A DNA stretch of 14,582 bases from an uncultured Clostridia bacterium (GTDB taxonomy: Bacteria; Bacillota; Clostridia; Lachnospirales; Lachnospiraceae). Position numbers and translations under genes: made by a program. The stretch spans positions 1 to 14,582 of the forward strand of contig CAMHMG010000055.1 of the NCBI GenBank assembly GCA_946186175.1. The letters are read 5' to 3'. This document shows, piece after piece, positions 14,530-14,582 of the stretch. The notes under the pieces are model-generated. The model searched no databases and was not told the origin of the DNA. It worked only from the letters and a program-made list of their open reading frames with translations. How positions within the stretch are numbered: position 1 is the stretch's first letter; every line of letters begins with the position of its first letter.

Positions 14530-14582
14530 TTAAGCTTCGATGATTTCTTTCTTGTTATAGCTTCCGCACTTCTTACATACTC
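14530..14582 (-). CDS. rpmF: 50S ribosomal protein L32, C-terminal end (partial)
   Basis: Only the last 16 codons and the stop are inside the window; the gene continues past its right edge. The encoded end, VCKKCGSYNKKEIIEA, carries a CxxC pair and the CGSYN segment typical of the C-terminus of zinc-binding L32 proteins of Gram-positive bacteria. It is followed by the terminator at 14461-14493. In Firmicutes rpmF is often next to lipid-synthesis genes such as plsX; here it is followed instead by the bactofilin train. Confidence 0.9.
   Translation of the reverse strand, partial: VCKKCGSYNKKEIIEA

Overview
The window is an AT-rich stretch of bacterial chromosome in which every convincing gene lies on the minus strand. 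Gene content and order point to a Gram-positive Clostridia, probably a Lachnospiraceae-like organism. The evidence is a PolC-type replicative polymerase, the MEP isoprenoid pathway, strong AGGAGG ribosome binding sites, and the order pyrH-frr-uppS-cdsA-dxr-rseP-ispG-polC, which is well known in Firmicutes. The family assignment is inference; there is no rRNA or other direct taxon marker here.

Layout in the direction of transcription (right to left): the last 16 codons of rpmF (ribosomal protein L32) end at 14530 and are followed by a clear intrinsic terminator (14461-14493). A candidate extended -10 promoter (14435-14450) then starts the main gene train. This comprises a bactofilin with a very long acidic N-terminal tail (12875-14365), pyrH, frr, uppS, cdsA, dxr, an rseP-type site-2 protease broken into two overlapping reading frames (7559-8622), ispG and polC (1827-6332). 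Junctions are tight: TAATG between frr and uppS, and stop codons embedded in the next Shine-Dalgarno at bactofilin/pyrH and dxr/rseP. The genes link UMP phosphorylation, ribosome recycling, isoprenoid precursor synthesis (Dxr, IspG), the lipid carrier undecaprenyl diphosphate (UppS), phospholipid synthesis (CdsA), membrane proteolysis (RseP) and replication (PolC).

Past polC, a 155-base gap with a candidate promoter leads to a small YunG-like protein (1228-1671) closed by a strong hairpin terminator. Next comes a WYL-domain transcriptional regulator (69-1085) whose upstream region carries a cluster of repeated AACTATA elements that may be an operator.

The points most worth a second look are the split rseP gene, best explained by a 4-base deletion but left with an ATGA stop/start overlap, and the acidic-tailed bactofilin placed at the head of an essential growth operon. 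No CRISPR array, tRNA, insertion sequence or defence cassette is visible. No gap between genes exceeds about 155 bases.
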